Of a stretch of 64,000 nt of DNA, positions 31,801 through 41,804 are shown piece by piece (the stretch's first letter is position 1; every line of letters starts with the position of its first letter). The notes beneath the pieces are model-generated. The model searched no databases. It was not told the DNA's origin and saw nothing but the letters and a program-made list of their open reading frames with translations. The position numbers were made by a program, and so were the translations under genes. Source of the stretch: Adiantum capillus-veneris. Its lineage: Eukaryota; Streptophyta; Polypodiopsida; Polypodiales; Pteridaceae. The DNA is taken from NCBI GenBank assembly GCA_014529385.2, contig CM043963.1:81981912-82045911 (forward strand), read 5' to 3'.

Positions 31801-34702
31801 AATGAATCCTAACTTTGCCAAACAGGTGAAGGAGGAGCTTGATAAGCTCCTGGCAGTAGGGTTCATTAAACCTGTACATGAAGTATCATGGTTGTCTCCC
31901 ATACTGGTTGTGCCAAAGAAAAATGGAGCCTTAAGAGTATGTGTGGATTATAGAAAATCGAATGCAGCAACCATTACTGATCCCTTTCCTATGCCATTTT
32001 GTGATGCTGTGTTGGATGCAGTAGCTGGTCATGAAATGTACAGCTTTCTGGATGGTTTTTCTGGTTATAATCAGATTAGTGTTGCTGAGTCGGATCAACA
32101 TAAAACAGCTTTTATAACTGAATGGGGAACCTTTGCCTACACAGTGATGAGTTTTGGGTTAACCAATGGACCACCTTCATTTAATTTTGTTGCTCATAAG
32201 GTGTTTGAACCTTACTTACAGGACTTTATGAGAGTCTTTGTGGATGATTTCTCAGTGTTTGGAAAGAAGGATAAACATCTGCTACATCTGAAGCTCTGTT
32301 TTGAAAGATGCAGACAATTCAGGATGGCTCTGAACCCTTATAAAAGTGTAATTGCTGTGAGGAGTGGAATACTTTTAGGACATGTGGTGTCAGAAGCAGG
32401 AATGGACATAGATGTCAAGAAAATAGAAGCCATTCAAGCAGCACCAGTTCCTACCAATGTTAAAGAATTAATGAGGTTTGTTGGACAGACAAAGTGGCAC
32501 TCCAGATATTTGAGGTATTTGTCTAATGTATGCTTGCCATTAACTCAATTAACAAAGAAGGATGTGGCATTTGTATGGGATGAGCCTCAGCAGAAATCAT
32601 TTCAGATGTTGAAGAAAATGATATCAGTAGCACCAATTTTGCAGCCACCTGATTGGTCATTGCCTTTTCATGTGTTTGTTGATGCCTCGGATATAGCAAT
32701 AGGAGCTGTACTGATGCAGGAAAAGGAGAAGGGATGGTTCAGACCTGTGTATTATGCAAGCAGGGTTCTCACAGGTGCAGAAAGAAACTATCCTGTGACA
32801 GAAAGAGAAGCTTTAGGGATGGTATATGCATTGAATAAGTTCAGGCATTACTTGTTGGGGAACAAGATAGTTTTTCATGTTGATCATCAGGCCTTGTTGT
32901 ATTTGATCAAGAAGCCACTTCTTACTGGAAGGCTTGCAAGATGGATGTTGTTGTTGCAGGAGTTTGACTTTCAGATTGAGCATACTCCTGGGAAGGAGCA
33001 TGTAATTGCAGATTATCTAAGCAGGATTGAAACAGGTGAAGCACCTACTGGGGTAGATGATGCACTTCCTGATGCTCAGCTGTTTGATGTGCAGACTGCT
33101 GTGACTGATTCTTGGTATGATCAGTTGCTGATGTTTTTGATTGATGGAACTATACCAAGGGAGTTCAATGCTGATCAGAGAAGAAAATTTGCACTGAAAA
33201 CTAGACCCTATTTAGTTATTGCAGGGGCACTATATAAGAAAGGAATTGATCAAGTGATAAGAAGATGTGTGCCAGAATTTGAGCAAAGTGCAGTCTTGCA
33301 GGAAGCACATTCAGGCACAGCAGGAGGGAATTTCTCTGGAGATATTACAGGGAAGAAAATTTTGCAGGCTGGATTATGGTGGCCCACAGTTTTAAAGGAT
33401 GCACATGATTATGCCAAAAGATGTGTAATTTGTCAGAAAACAGGTCAACCTGATTCAAACAGGGATAGGATGGGGGATCATCCTATTTTGCCTTTGGAAC
33501 CTTTTCAAAAGTGGGGTTTGGACTTTGCAGGACCTGTTAAACCAACTTCCAAGAGGGGATGCAGATACATTTTAGTGGCTACAGACTATTGCACTAAGTG
33601 GGTAGAAGCAGTAGCATTGAAGGATAATAAAGCTTCAAGTGTGGCCAGATTTCTTTATCATAACATTATGACCAGGTTTGGGTGTCCAGTGGAGCTGGTA
33701 AGTGACAGAGGAACTCATTTTCTGAATGAAGTAATTTCAGAGCTAACAAGGACACATATGATTATGCACAAGAAGTCTACAGCATATCATCCACAGGCTA
33801 ATGGTCAAGCTGAGAGCTCCAACAAAACACTGATAAGGATTTTGAAAAAGATTGTGACAGAGAATCAGAAGGATTGGGATGATAAGTTGGATTCTGCCTT
33901 ATGGTCCTTTAGAACAGCTTTCAAAGTCACTACTGGTATGACACCATTCAAGCTGGTGTATGGGCTGGAAGCTGTGGTGCCTATGGAGTTTGTGGTACCA
34001 AGTTTAAGAGTCTCAGTAGAGAAGCAGTCTCCAAAGTTGTCAGTACTACACAGGAACAAATATCTGATGCAGCTGGAGGAGGATAGGTTGGTAAGCTCTT
34101 ACATTACTGAAGTCATACAAAGAAGAAGACAAGCATGGGTGACCAAGAATGTGAAGTTCAAGATCTTTCAGGTTGGAGATTGGGTAATGTTGTACAACTC
34201 TAAGCTGGGACCACATCCTGGTAAATTGTCATTGAGATATCAGGGACCATATCAGATTGTGCAGGATAAAGGACAAGGGACATTCATCATAGTTGATGTG
34301 TTTGGTACAAGAGTGGAAAAGGCAGTTAATGGTTTCAGGCTGAAGAAATTTCAGGGAAAGCCACCTCATTTGGACTGGCCAAGTGTAGCCTGTATGACTG
34401 TAATACCCCTACAGCCAGGAGATTCAGAATCAACAAAAGGAAAATGTAAAATGCTGGCTTGCATGGATTTTAGGAGGTCTTTTCATAGTATCCCATATAA
34501 TTCACAGGTTGGAGGAAGCAGGCAGTTCCAAAGTGCACATTCGATTCAGCATTGCAGATGTTGGAAGAGTACCTGTGTCGGAACTGACCAAGTCGGAATT
34601 TTTAATAAGAAATTATTAGGCCCGATTAATAGCCTCAGGGAGCGTGCTGAAAAGAAGTTTCGTAGCACTTCAAGGATACCGGGTGGAGATATGTGTGCAT
34701 GA
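28898..34702 (+). pseudogene. Gag-pol of nested gypsy, intact but for three TAG codons
   Basis: A single frame of 1,935 codons with TAG at 30401, 30569 and 31493. Gag (28898-30400): capsid (FAATLEGKAMSWFSQYG), Asp/Ser-rich and Lys-rich stretches, two knuckle-like motifs, the first with Cys-to-Tyr at its last position. Protease: LLDGGSGVNIL (about 30892) and EMLLGRPWF. RT: YSFLDGFSGYNQ and FVDD (about 32235). RNase H: VFVDASDIAIGAVL, TEREALGMVYALNKF, VDHQALLY. Integrase: H2C2 with Asn for the second His (HSGTAGGNFSG), D-D-E in GLDFAGP, VSDRGTHF and ANGQAE, then a GPY/F motif (RYQGPYQIV). Each TAG fits a former CAG. All enzymes look complete, so the three stops are what keep it from being coding as read. 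Confidence 0.93.
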
Positions 34703-34868
34703 TGCAGCAGAGTCAGATGCAGTAAAGGAAGCAGAGCTGGTGGATCATAAAGTGAATGTTGAGGACCAGAGTAAGGAAGACGCTGTGCAGCAGAGAGTGG
34801 ATTCCTGATCAAGGGATCTGTGGATCCGGGTCAGATTTCTGCGAAATCTACCACCGGGACGTGCCATG

Positions 34869-35249
34869 TGTTGAGAGGCACATGTTAGAAACTGACTCTG
34901 AATAGCTAAGTCGGATTTTGACTTATCGGATATTTACTGAGCTGTATTTTGCCAAGTCGGATGTAACTGTCTTTCAGTTGCAGTCTGCTGAATGTCTTGT
35001 GACTGGGTAGTTAAGTCGGATTTATCTATATAAGTGGGGAATGTATCTGCGCACGAGGTATCTGTTCTCTGATATGAATGTGATGATGATGGTGCAGTGC
35101 AGTAACTATTCAGTGTATTGTCTCTGCTTACTCTGATATTCTTTGAGTAGTTATGTTTACTGTGTTTGAATTGTTGTTGATGAAGCATGGTGGAGTAGAT
35201 TGTCATTCTTGTTGTGCATGATGTTCATGTGTTGACCTAACCCACAACA
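34869..35249 (+). repeat. 3' LTR of nested gypsy
   Basis: Same ends and length as the 5' LTR, five transitions apart. No long purine tract directly precedes it. Confidence 0.95.
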
Positions 35250-35254
35250 CCAAG

Positions 35255-35828
35255 AGATGCTTCTCAAAATACATCAAGATAAGCTGCGACTTCAGAAAAA
35301 GAAAAGATTGTTGAGAAAGCGCAAGCGGAAGCAAAAGAAAGAATGGAGAAAAGAAGACTACTGCGTCAGAGCCAGCGCAATGAAAGAGCCTTACGGATAA
35401 ACGCAGTCAGTGTATCAGAAATGGGTGAAGACAAAGTAGAACCCATCATTGAGGTTAAAGTGGACACAAACCAGGTTAAAGCCAGAGCACTATTGGATTC
35501 ACGAGCACAAGCTGACCTGCTTTCAGCCATTTTGTACAAGCAATTGAAACATGACACTAAGCTGCAAACTACTAAACAGGAGTTGAAGAGTTATTCAGAA
35601 CACTCAATTAAAGCTATCGGATGCACAGTACTGCATGTACAAATAAATCAATATGTGTATCCACATATGTTTTATGTGGTTGAAGACAAAGCTACGCAAC
35701 ATCCGTTGTTGCTAGGAAAACCATGGCAAAAGCAGTACAATGCGATGATTAATTGGAGCTCCAATTCAGTGAACATCAACTATGAGGAGGAAAGTCAATC
35801 AATTCCATTCTCCAAAGCAAACGTATAG
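35255..35828 (+). pseudogene. Second retropepsin-like domain, downstream of integrase
   Basis: Resumes the giant element after the nested insertion. A Lys/Arg-rich lead (QKKKRLLRKRKRKQKKEW) runs into a 161-codon frame (35343-35828). It has IEVKVDTNQVKARALLDSRA at the place of a retropepsin active site (Asp-Ser-Arg instead of Asp-Ser-Gly) followed by QADLLSAILYKQL. Later come KAIGCTVLHVQINQYVYPH and HPLLLGKPWQKQYNAMINW, matching the conserved LLG(R/K)PW strand and W. This is a separate domain from the protease at 24 kb, with little residue similarity. With Arg at the Gly position it is probably inactive here. It could be a gag/pol exon from another element, but it is inside the outer LTR pair. 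Confidence 0.75.
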
Positions 35829-36527
35829 GTGCAAGCCGAAGAATCCAATGACAAGGGTAAACGACCTAAAGAGATTAAGAAGGAGCAATGGCAACCAAAA
35901 GCCACTTCTACACAACCGGAATGCTCCTCAACGAAGAACTCTTAGAAATGGGTAAAGAAGACAGAAAATAAAAGCACAGCTCAACCTTGGATAAAGACAG
36001 ACTCAAAGTTGGTATGGAGGCCAAAGAAAGTTGTGCCAGTAAGAACAAAGGTGGAAAACAAAGTCTTCAACACCAGACAACAGAGTGATTTCAGACAGTC
36101 AAAATCAGTGAAAGAGATCTGGATTCCAAAGAAGTTGATGACAGCACAAAGCCATAGCAAGGAAATTTGGATTCCAAATATTTGTAAGCAGAAACTCCCT
36201 TCAGTATAATCAACAGAGATTCCTAAGTACTCAAGGAGAGAGACATCACAACCTAAAGTCAAGCAAATTTGGGTAGCAAAAAAATTGTGGCAAGCACAGG
36301 CAAATCGGAAGCAGATTTGGATTATCAAAAAGGATAACAACGTAAAGAAGAATCCAGATACTGATTCTTCTACAAAAGTGCTACAGACAACCAAAATATT
36401 GCCTAAAAACCTGACAATCAAACAAAGAGCGACATTATTGGAAATATTGCTATTTCATTGCTCTACAATTGAATTGACCAAGCATGGCCACAACAAATAC
36501 AATGCTTCACCCTCAGACACTTCATAG
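35829..36527 (+). pseudogene. Frame with repeated W-x-x-K-K peptide
   Basis: Continues in the retropepsin-like domain's direction through 36009-36527, with stops at 35826, 35943 and 36207 that look premature. It repeats a short motif: KWVKKTE, PWIKTD, LVWRPKKV, EIWIPKKL, EIWIPNIC, QIWVAKKL, QIWIIKKD. The rest (ILPKNLTIKQRATLLEILLF) has no domain I know. Similar Trp-Val-Pro-Lys peptides occur before the protease in some Sirevirus-type copia gags, but order and context differ, so I assign no function. Confidence 0.5.
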
Positions 36528-36548
36528 TTGTCTGGGAGGACTCAGACT

Positions 36549-36562
36549 AGGAGGGGGGGAGG
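36549..36562 (+). other. Internal polypurine tract
   Basis: AGGAGGGGGGGAGG sits just after the tryptophan-repeat frame. It closely resembles the purine tract that precedes the 3' LTR (40705-40718, GCGGAGGGGGGGAG). It marks the change from coding to non-coding DNA and could serve as an extra plus-strand primer, or be the scar of an older 3' end. Confidence 0.55.
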
Positions 36563-39336
36563 TATACAAGAATACAGGAACTACAAGCAATAAGGACAAA
36601 AAGAAAAAGAAAATGATATTACAAGGACAGTGTCTTACATGATTTTGAATTTTTATGTTTGATTGAGGATATTGATAATATTTATGCCCTTATATACTTT
36701 GTTTTGCAATAATAAGAGATCAAATGATGAATGTGAGTCTCTAAGTTTGTAAATACGACTAAATATGCGTGTTTTTGGAGCCAAAAAGTAGAAAAAAGTG
36801 GTAATCCAAGCCGAGAAACCACAAACAAGTGTATATACATATACACAGGGCTACTAGCTAATTATTGTGTATTCTTGGAAATTTTTGGCTTCAATTTGCT
36901 ATTTTCCTTTATTTTTTAGGATTTTCTTAATAAAAGTAAAAGAAAAATAAAAAAGCAGGTAAAACGAGATTAAAAAAAAGAAAAGAATAGATGGTGATGA
37001 TCCTAATGACAAGGGCAACCCATGGTAAAAATTGGGTACAATTCGAGAAAAGTTGCGGAAAGCCCGAAATGACAGAATTTTGGCAAGTGGACAGATTTCT
37101 TAGAAACAGGTCAAACGGAGTCCAAATTGAGAAATTTCAAATCCTAAAGTGCATTGCATGACGAGATAGGAGCACATATCAAACTTGGTAACAAGTGAGC
37201 CGGGAAGTCCAAAGTTAAGTATTTTTGACCTCACTTACAAGCTCATTTGCACTATTACCCACTTGGAGAGAGCAAAGAGCACACAGGAGCATCCGACCTT
37301 CTACGGCCTTCTACGACTGCTACGAGAGCTCAAAGGACTCCAGATATCAGAGGTAGACTCGTTGCCATGAGATTTTGATGCTTACCACTAACTTTTGTCC
37401 CAAAAACTAACCAAAACAAAGAAACAAGAGCAGACGGGGAAATGAGTAGAATGCTAGGTAGAGGCACAACCGCCTCACCAAACCATGCAAGAACCAATAG
37501 GTGGCTTACCCTAGTGTAGAAGATGAGTTCCTAAATCTCAAAGCTCAAGAAAGACCAACTGGAAAAACCCTAGGTCAATTGAGCTTGCAAGCGGCAAATA
37601 GGAAAAAGTTGTCGAAACGACACAAAACTTCACAAGAAGCTTAACAACATCGAGGAAAATGCAACCATGGAATATCTCCAGGTTTGGACCACCAAAAGTG
37701 GGTCAAAACAACCGATTCGGCGGCAGACACACAAAGCATCATTTTGGCATAATGGCCAAAATTGACGACCAATGGCTATGAAACTTCACAAGCAACTTCA
37801 AATAGCCATCAATGACACATGTATACAAGCAAAACCCAAGAGAAATCCCTTTCACTTACCAATGGTGAAAAAGACGCTTTCGGGAAACCAAATGGCTAAA
37901 GGTGGAAAAGAAGGAACCAAAGTCGAGTCCAACCACATAGACGACTTCCCAACACCTCAAATAAGCTCGGGATGCAACTCTCGAGGGGAAAGATCGATGA
38001 AAATCAACTCTAACACCAAAAGACGACTTCGGAGACTGAAATGCTTACAAAGGGGGCTTTTAACTAAACTGATGATTTTTAAGGTTGAAAACTAGTTAGC
38101 AGGGCTTAGGGCACTAGCACAAACCATGCTTTGCACAAAAAACACTTTTTATCAAGAAGAGACATCATACGTGTATGATGTCTCACTGCATGATTTTCAC
38201 ATCCTCTTAAACACATGAATGCATAGCCTCTTTCTATATGCTAACAACATCAAATGTACAATGTATCATGAGATTTGGAGTTGAAAAACCAATTGGAAAC
38301 TAAAAATACGTAAAGTAGAGCATAAAACTGACTTATGGCCCTAAATTTGCCAAAATAGCTCCAAACTCAATGAAACTTTGTAGGATTGTTGTTCAACAGA
38401 TGCACAAGCTATCTGGAACCAAAAAGTACCATTTTGGCCAAAAAGACATCATACGCGTATGATGTCACTTTGCACATATAGAGCCAAAATTGATCATTTC
38501 TCATCATATATCCATTATATATATCAAATACATGCCACATATGAAGTTTAGTACCATTTGGTCAAGGGAATCACTCCATTAGCCCAATTAGCGAAAAATC
38601 CTCTATTTAAAGCCTAATCTTGCCAAAATTCATCATACTCAACTTCAAGTCAAGATTTGAGTACACACAGTCCTTTACTATCATATGAGGAGCCCATAGA
38701 ATCAATCTCATGCAAAAATGACACAAAAGACATCATACGCGTATGATGTCTCTAGAGCCAATTTTGGTCCAAACTATACCCAAATTTCATAAAATCATTG
38801 TCTAAGCCTATATAAAGCCAAATCCAAGCTTACAATGCAAAATGGTTCAATTTTACCCAAAAAGACATCATACGTGTATGATGTCTCCCTACTTGATTTT
38901 TGCATTTCAGAGTTGTAACTACCACACAGAAGTGATCTACATGCCATTTGAGAGCAAATCACCAAGTTTCATCCAATTTGGATCACAAAATCCAATTCCC
39001 TCTTAATATATTGCAAAGAGCATGACCATGACTAAAATGGCCATAACTTGACAAAATGGGACCCAAATTCAAATCCAGGCATATAGAATGGATGTCTGCA
39101 CTATCAACTACAAGCACAACCAATATCAAGCCATTTTGACACAAAAAACATCATACACGTATGATGTCTCCAGCATGATTTTGCACCCAAATTGCACATT
39201 TTTCCACATGCATTGCATCCTTAGGCCCTGAATAGCTTATGTTTCAATTTTTAAGTCATTTGGATAGTTAAAAGCTTAATTTCGGCTTTCAATACTGAAA
39301 AAGAGGCTAACTTCTGAAATTGGAGTTACAGGATCC
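36563..39336 (+). repeat. Non-coding tract of giant gypsy with five palindrome copies
   Basis: About 2.8 kb without convincing frames. It is A-rich, with loosely repeated phrases such as GACAAAATGGGACCAAA and CATTTGGATCAC-like words. Palindrome copies at 38161-38182, 38445-38466, 38729-38750, 38864-38885 and 39147-39168; the second and third are perfect. Copies are mostly preceded by AAAA and often followed by TCT or TCA. Confidence 0.85.
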
Positions 39337-40666
39337 ATGGATTCGGGGAAGTCATCAGCAAAGAGAAAGAGACCGACACTCAAGGAAGCAATAGCAGAAG
39401 CCGATCCATTTTCTATTCCACCAGAGACTTTCAAACCCACAAAGACTTGGGTAGAAGAAGCAGTGTTAGAAGAACAGGGGATAAAGATATACCAAGGTAC
39501 TTTCAGAGACCCACGAGGACAAACACTGGATATCCCAACGATTCCCCAAGAACGGATGGACTACAACAGAACAGAGGAGATAAGCAGATGCCTGGAAAGG
39601 GCAGATCTCCATAGTTTTTTCACTTCCAGACCATCAGGAGTAGACACTCAAAGAGTGTATGAGTTGGCAACCACCATACAGAAAGACGGAAAGGCTACAT
39701 GGAGCTACCAGAGACTAGGGAAGCCACACCTATTGAAGATCCAGCCCCATCACAAGAAGAGCCACAACATCAAGACTTACCGAGGAGGAGGAAAACAGAT
39801 TTCACGAGCAGATAGCGCAGGCAACAGAGGAGAGTGCAAAGGCGGCCATGGAGTGGGAAAGAAGACTCCTGTTCTCCATCGGACTTCAAGGGTTGGATAC
39901 TAGGGTGCTGCAAGAATAGTGGATGCAACCTAAATTGCCCCTTCCTCTACTAAAGTTTGAAGTGATGAAAACAAAGAAAAGGATAGATGAGGAGCAGTAT
40001 GTCGCGCTATACGAAGGCGAAATCACAAAAGAGGAGGAATCAAAGAAGATAGTAGACTCCCAACCGAGATGGAGGAAAGGGTGGTTGACAAAGTACCCAG
40101 CCTACCTAATCTATTTGGTGGAGGCACCCAAGGAAGTTAGAGAAAATGAAACATTTTGTCCAGTGCGACGAGTCAGGAGTTGGCAAGAGCATGGCAGAAT
40201 CACAACAAAGAAGCCAAATTGGCTTAATTACCCCAGGATGCCAGGACCGAAGGTGGGAGAGAGAATAAGTAAGGCCTACATGGTGAAAACCCTAACGGGC
40301 ACCATTAATCTCTTTACTGGCTCTCCTGACCTTTCGTGTCAAATGCTCAAAAATATTTGCAGAACATTATTGGCTTGCATTGAAGTGTTCGCACCGGATA
40401 AAGCTACCAGCTCAACATTGTTGTCAACGGCCGACACAGTGACATATATGATGTATGATCTAGCCTTGCAGCTATCTCCAAAAGTATTACACCTCTTTTA
40501 TCAGAGAATCATGTTTATGCGGAGCTTCCACATGCAGGCCTTTGAGGAGGCATTCTACACTGGTTTCTTTACTCATGAAAGTAAGATATTCGGCCCTACA
40601 CTGACCATTGGAAACCTGAGATACGAGTCACATCTTCAGATGCTGAAATTGACGGGACTCCACTAA
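39337..40666 (+). pseudogene. Large 3' ORF of giant gypsy, unknown protein
   Basis: Begins MDSGKSSAKRKRPTLKEAIA at 39337, just upstream of the 3' LTR. It reads in one frame to about 39700, then through two frameshifts (about 39700 and 39780) and a TAG (39917) into a 247-codon frame (39923-40666). The last part contains RRVRSWQEHGRITTKKPNWL, LTGTINLFTGSPDLSCQMLK and MMYDLALQLSPKVLHLFYQR. The position fits the env-like or additional 3' ORFs of Athila/Tat-type elements. However, I see no signal peptide, transmembrane segment or furin-type site, so I do not call it env. Nothing I recognise. Helical and probably intracellular. Confidence 0.6.
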
Positions 40667-40704
40667 AGACAAAGCAAGGATATCATGTCAGGGATGACAT
40701 GAAC

Positions 40705-40718
40705 GCGGAGGGGGGGAG
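40705..40718 (+). other. Polypurine tract next to the 3' LTR
   Basis: GCGGAGGGGGGGAG directly abuts the 3' LTR start TGTTGAG. Confidence 0.9.
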
Positions 40719-41679
40719 TGTTGAGCGGAGGACCACACCTATACATTTTTGCTCACACTCATGTTTTTGTAAACACTTATTGTAATAAATGTCTTTCCGA
40801 CATTTCATTTTCTTCATGGAGCCGATTCATTGTAATTAGCGGGACTCAATTGAGTTTCCAGCTTGTATTCCCCAAGTAGTTTCACCTGCTTATGTAATTA
40901 GATTAGAGATGTTTTCACACCTCCAAGGCTGAGGTATAAGAGCCAGTTTTTGTAAACCTAAGGGAACAATTCTGAATCATTAATCAAGGTGAGTTTTTGA
41001 GCGCCGTGACTGTGTCTGAGAGAGAGTGAGAGAGAGAGAGAGAGAGAGAGTCTATCCTCTTGCTACGCGAGCTATAGAGCCGCCATTGGAGAAGCGACAT
41101 CGCCATTGTGTTAGCAATGGCGAGAGCTACGCACCAATACCAAGCGTGCGCACATTTGACTTCTACGCGAGGTGAGCTCCCACAGGCTTCTATGTGAGTT
41201 TTCTCCCTACCTGTGTGTCAGAATTGAGCCTGCCATATATCTATAGAACCGCAACGAGTAGAGCTACACATTAGTACCATAGGAGTTGAGATTCGGTCAC
41301 CTGTATTTTTTTTTGGCCTGTATTCATACGTGTTTACCTCACGGAGTGGTTACAGGTTGAGATTGTATTGCAGATTCATAGGGTATTGTCCTTACCTAGT
41401 GTAGAGACCCCCCTTTGAGTTTGAGGCTGATTCGATGACTCTAGATCATGTTTCAGATAGCATTCATTCGTAGTACGGATTTCAATCACTTGCATATTTG
41501 AGAACTTAGATTTGATTTCCTTGGTAGTGATTGTCGTTAGAAGGTCGAGTAGGTGATTTGACACTCATCTATTTGTTTCCATGCACCTGTGGGTCAAGAT
41601 CCATCCTCGTCTGACATTCTTGTTTGTCGATTGAGTTCTCGCTATCATAGCCACCTCTAGCGGCGTAACCGCCACAGCA
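40719..41679 (+). repeat. 3' LTR of giant gypsy
   Basis: Matches 17788-18743 end to end. Ends ...GCCACAGCA, followed at once by the GGTGG target duplication. Confidence 0.93.
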
Positions 41680-41769
41680 GGTGGGAACCCGCCTTAGGGG
41701 GGAGATTTCCTTATATATATATATATATATATAATCTCTCACCCCCCCTCCCATTGACTACGCTCAAAC

Positions 41770-41804
<35 letters not shown>

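Larger units (their letters stand above)
28471..35249 (+). mobile_element. Young nested Ty3/gypsy retrotransposon
   Basis: 381-bp LTRs (28471-28851, 34869-35249) start TGTTGAGAGG and end CACAACA, with perfect CCAAG target duplications (28466-28470, 35250-35254). The LTRs differ at five sites, all transitions (98.7% identical by count), so the insertion is fairly recent and younger than the host element. One gag-pol frame spans 28898-34702 with only three in-frame TAG codons and no frameshift. Confidence 0.97.
17788..41679 (+). mobile_element. Giant Ty3/gypsy retrotransposon with nested insertion
   Basis: LTRs at 17788-18743 and 40719-41679 start TGTTGAGCGGAGG and end CA. Perfect 5-bp target duplications GGTGG flank them (17783-17787, 41680-41684). 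Behind the 5' LTR is a tRNA-Asp-type PBS; before the 3' LTR is a purine tract. Removing the nested 6779-bp element plus one CCAAG copy leaves about 17.1 kb. Order: LTR, 1.5-kb leader with palindromes, upstream ORF, gag with two zinc knuckles, protease, RT/RNase H, duplicated H2C2 plus integrase, a second retropepsin-like domain, a tryptophan-repeat frame, a 2.8-kb non-coding tract with more palindromes, a 3' ORF, LTR. Size, PBS and extra ORFs recall the Tat/Ogre/Athila side of gypsy; this is inference. Many stops and frameshifts show it is dead. Confidence 0.93.

Noticed and set aside
19277-39168. CRISPR-like array for the palindromic repeats
   Set aside because: Spacing is irregular (about 100 to 440 bp within tracts), repeats are degenerate, and the setting is a plant retrotransposon.
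39337-40666. Envelope protein
   Set aside because: Right position, but no signal peptide, transmembrane span or processing site visible.
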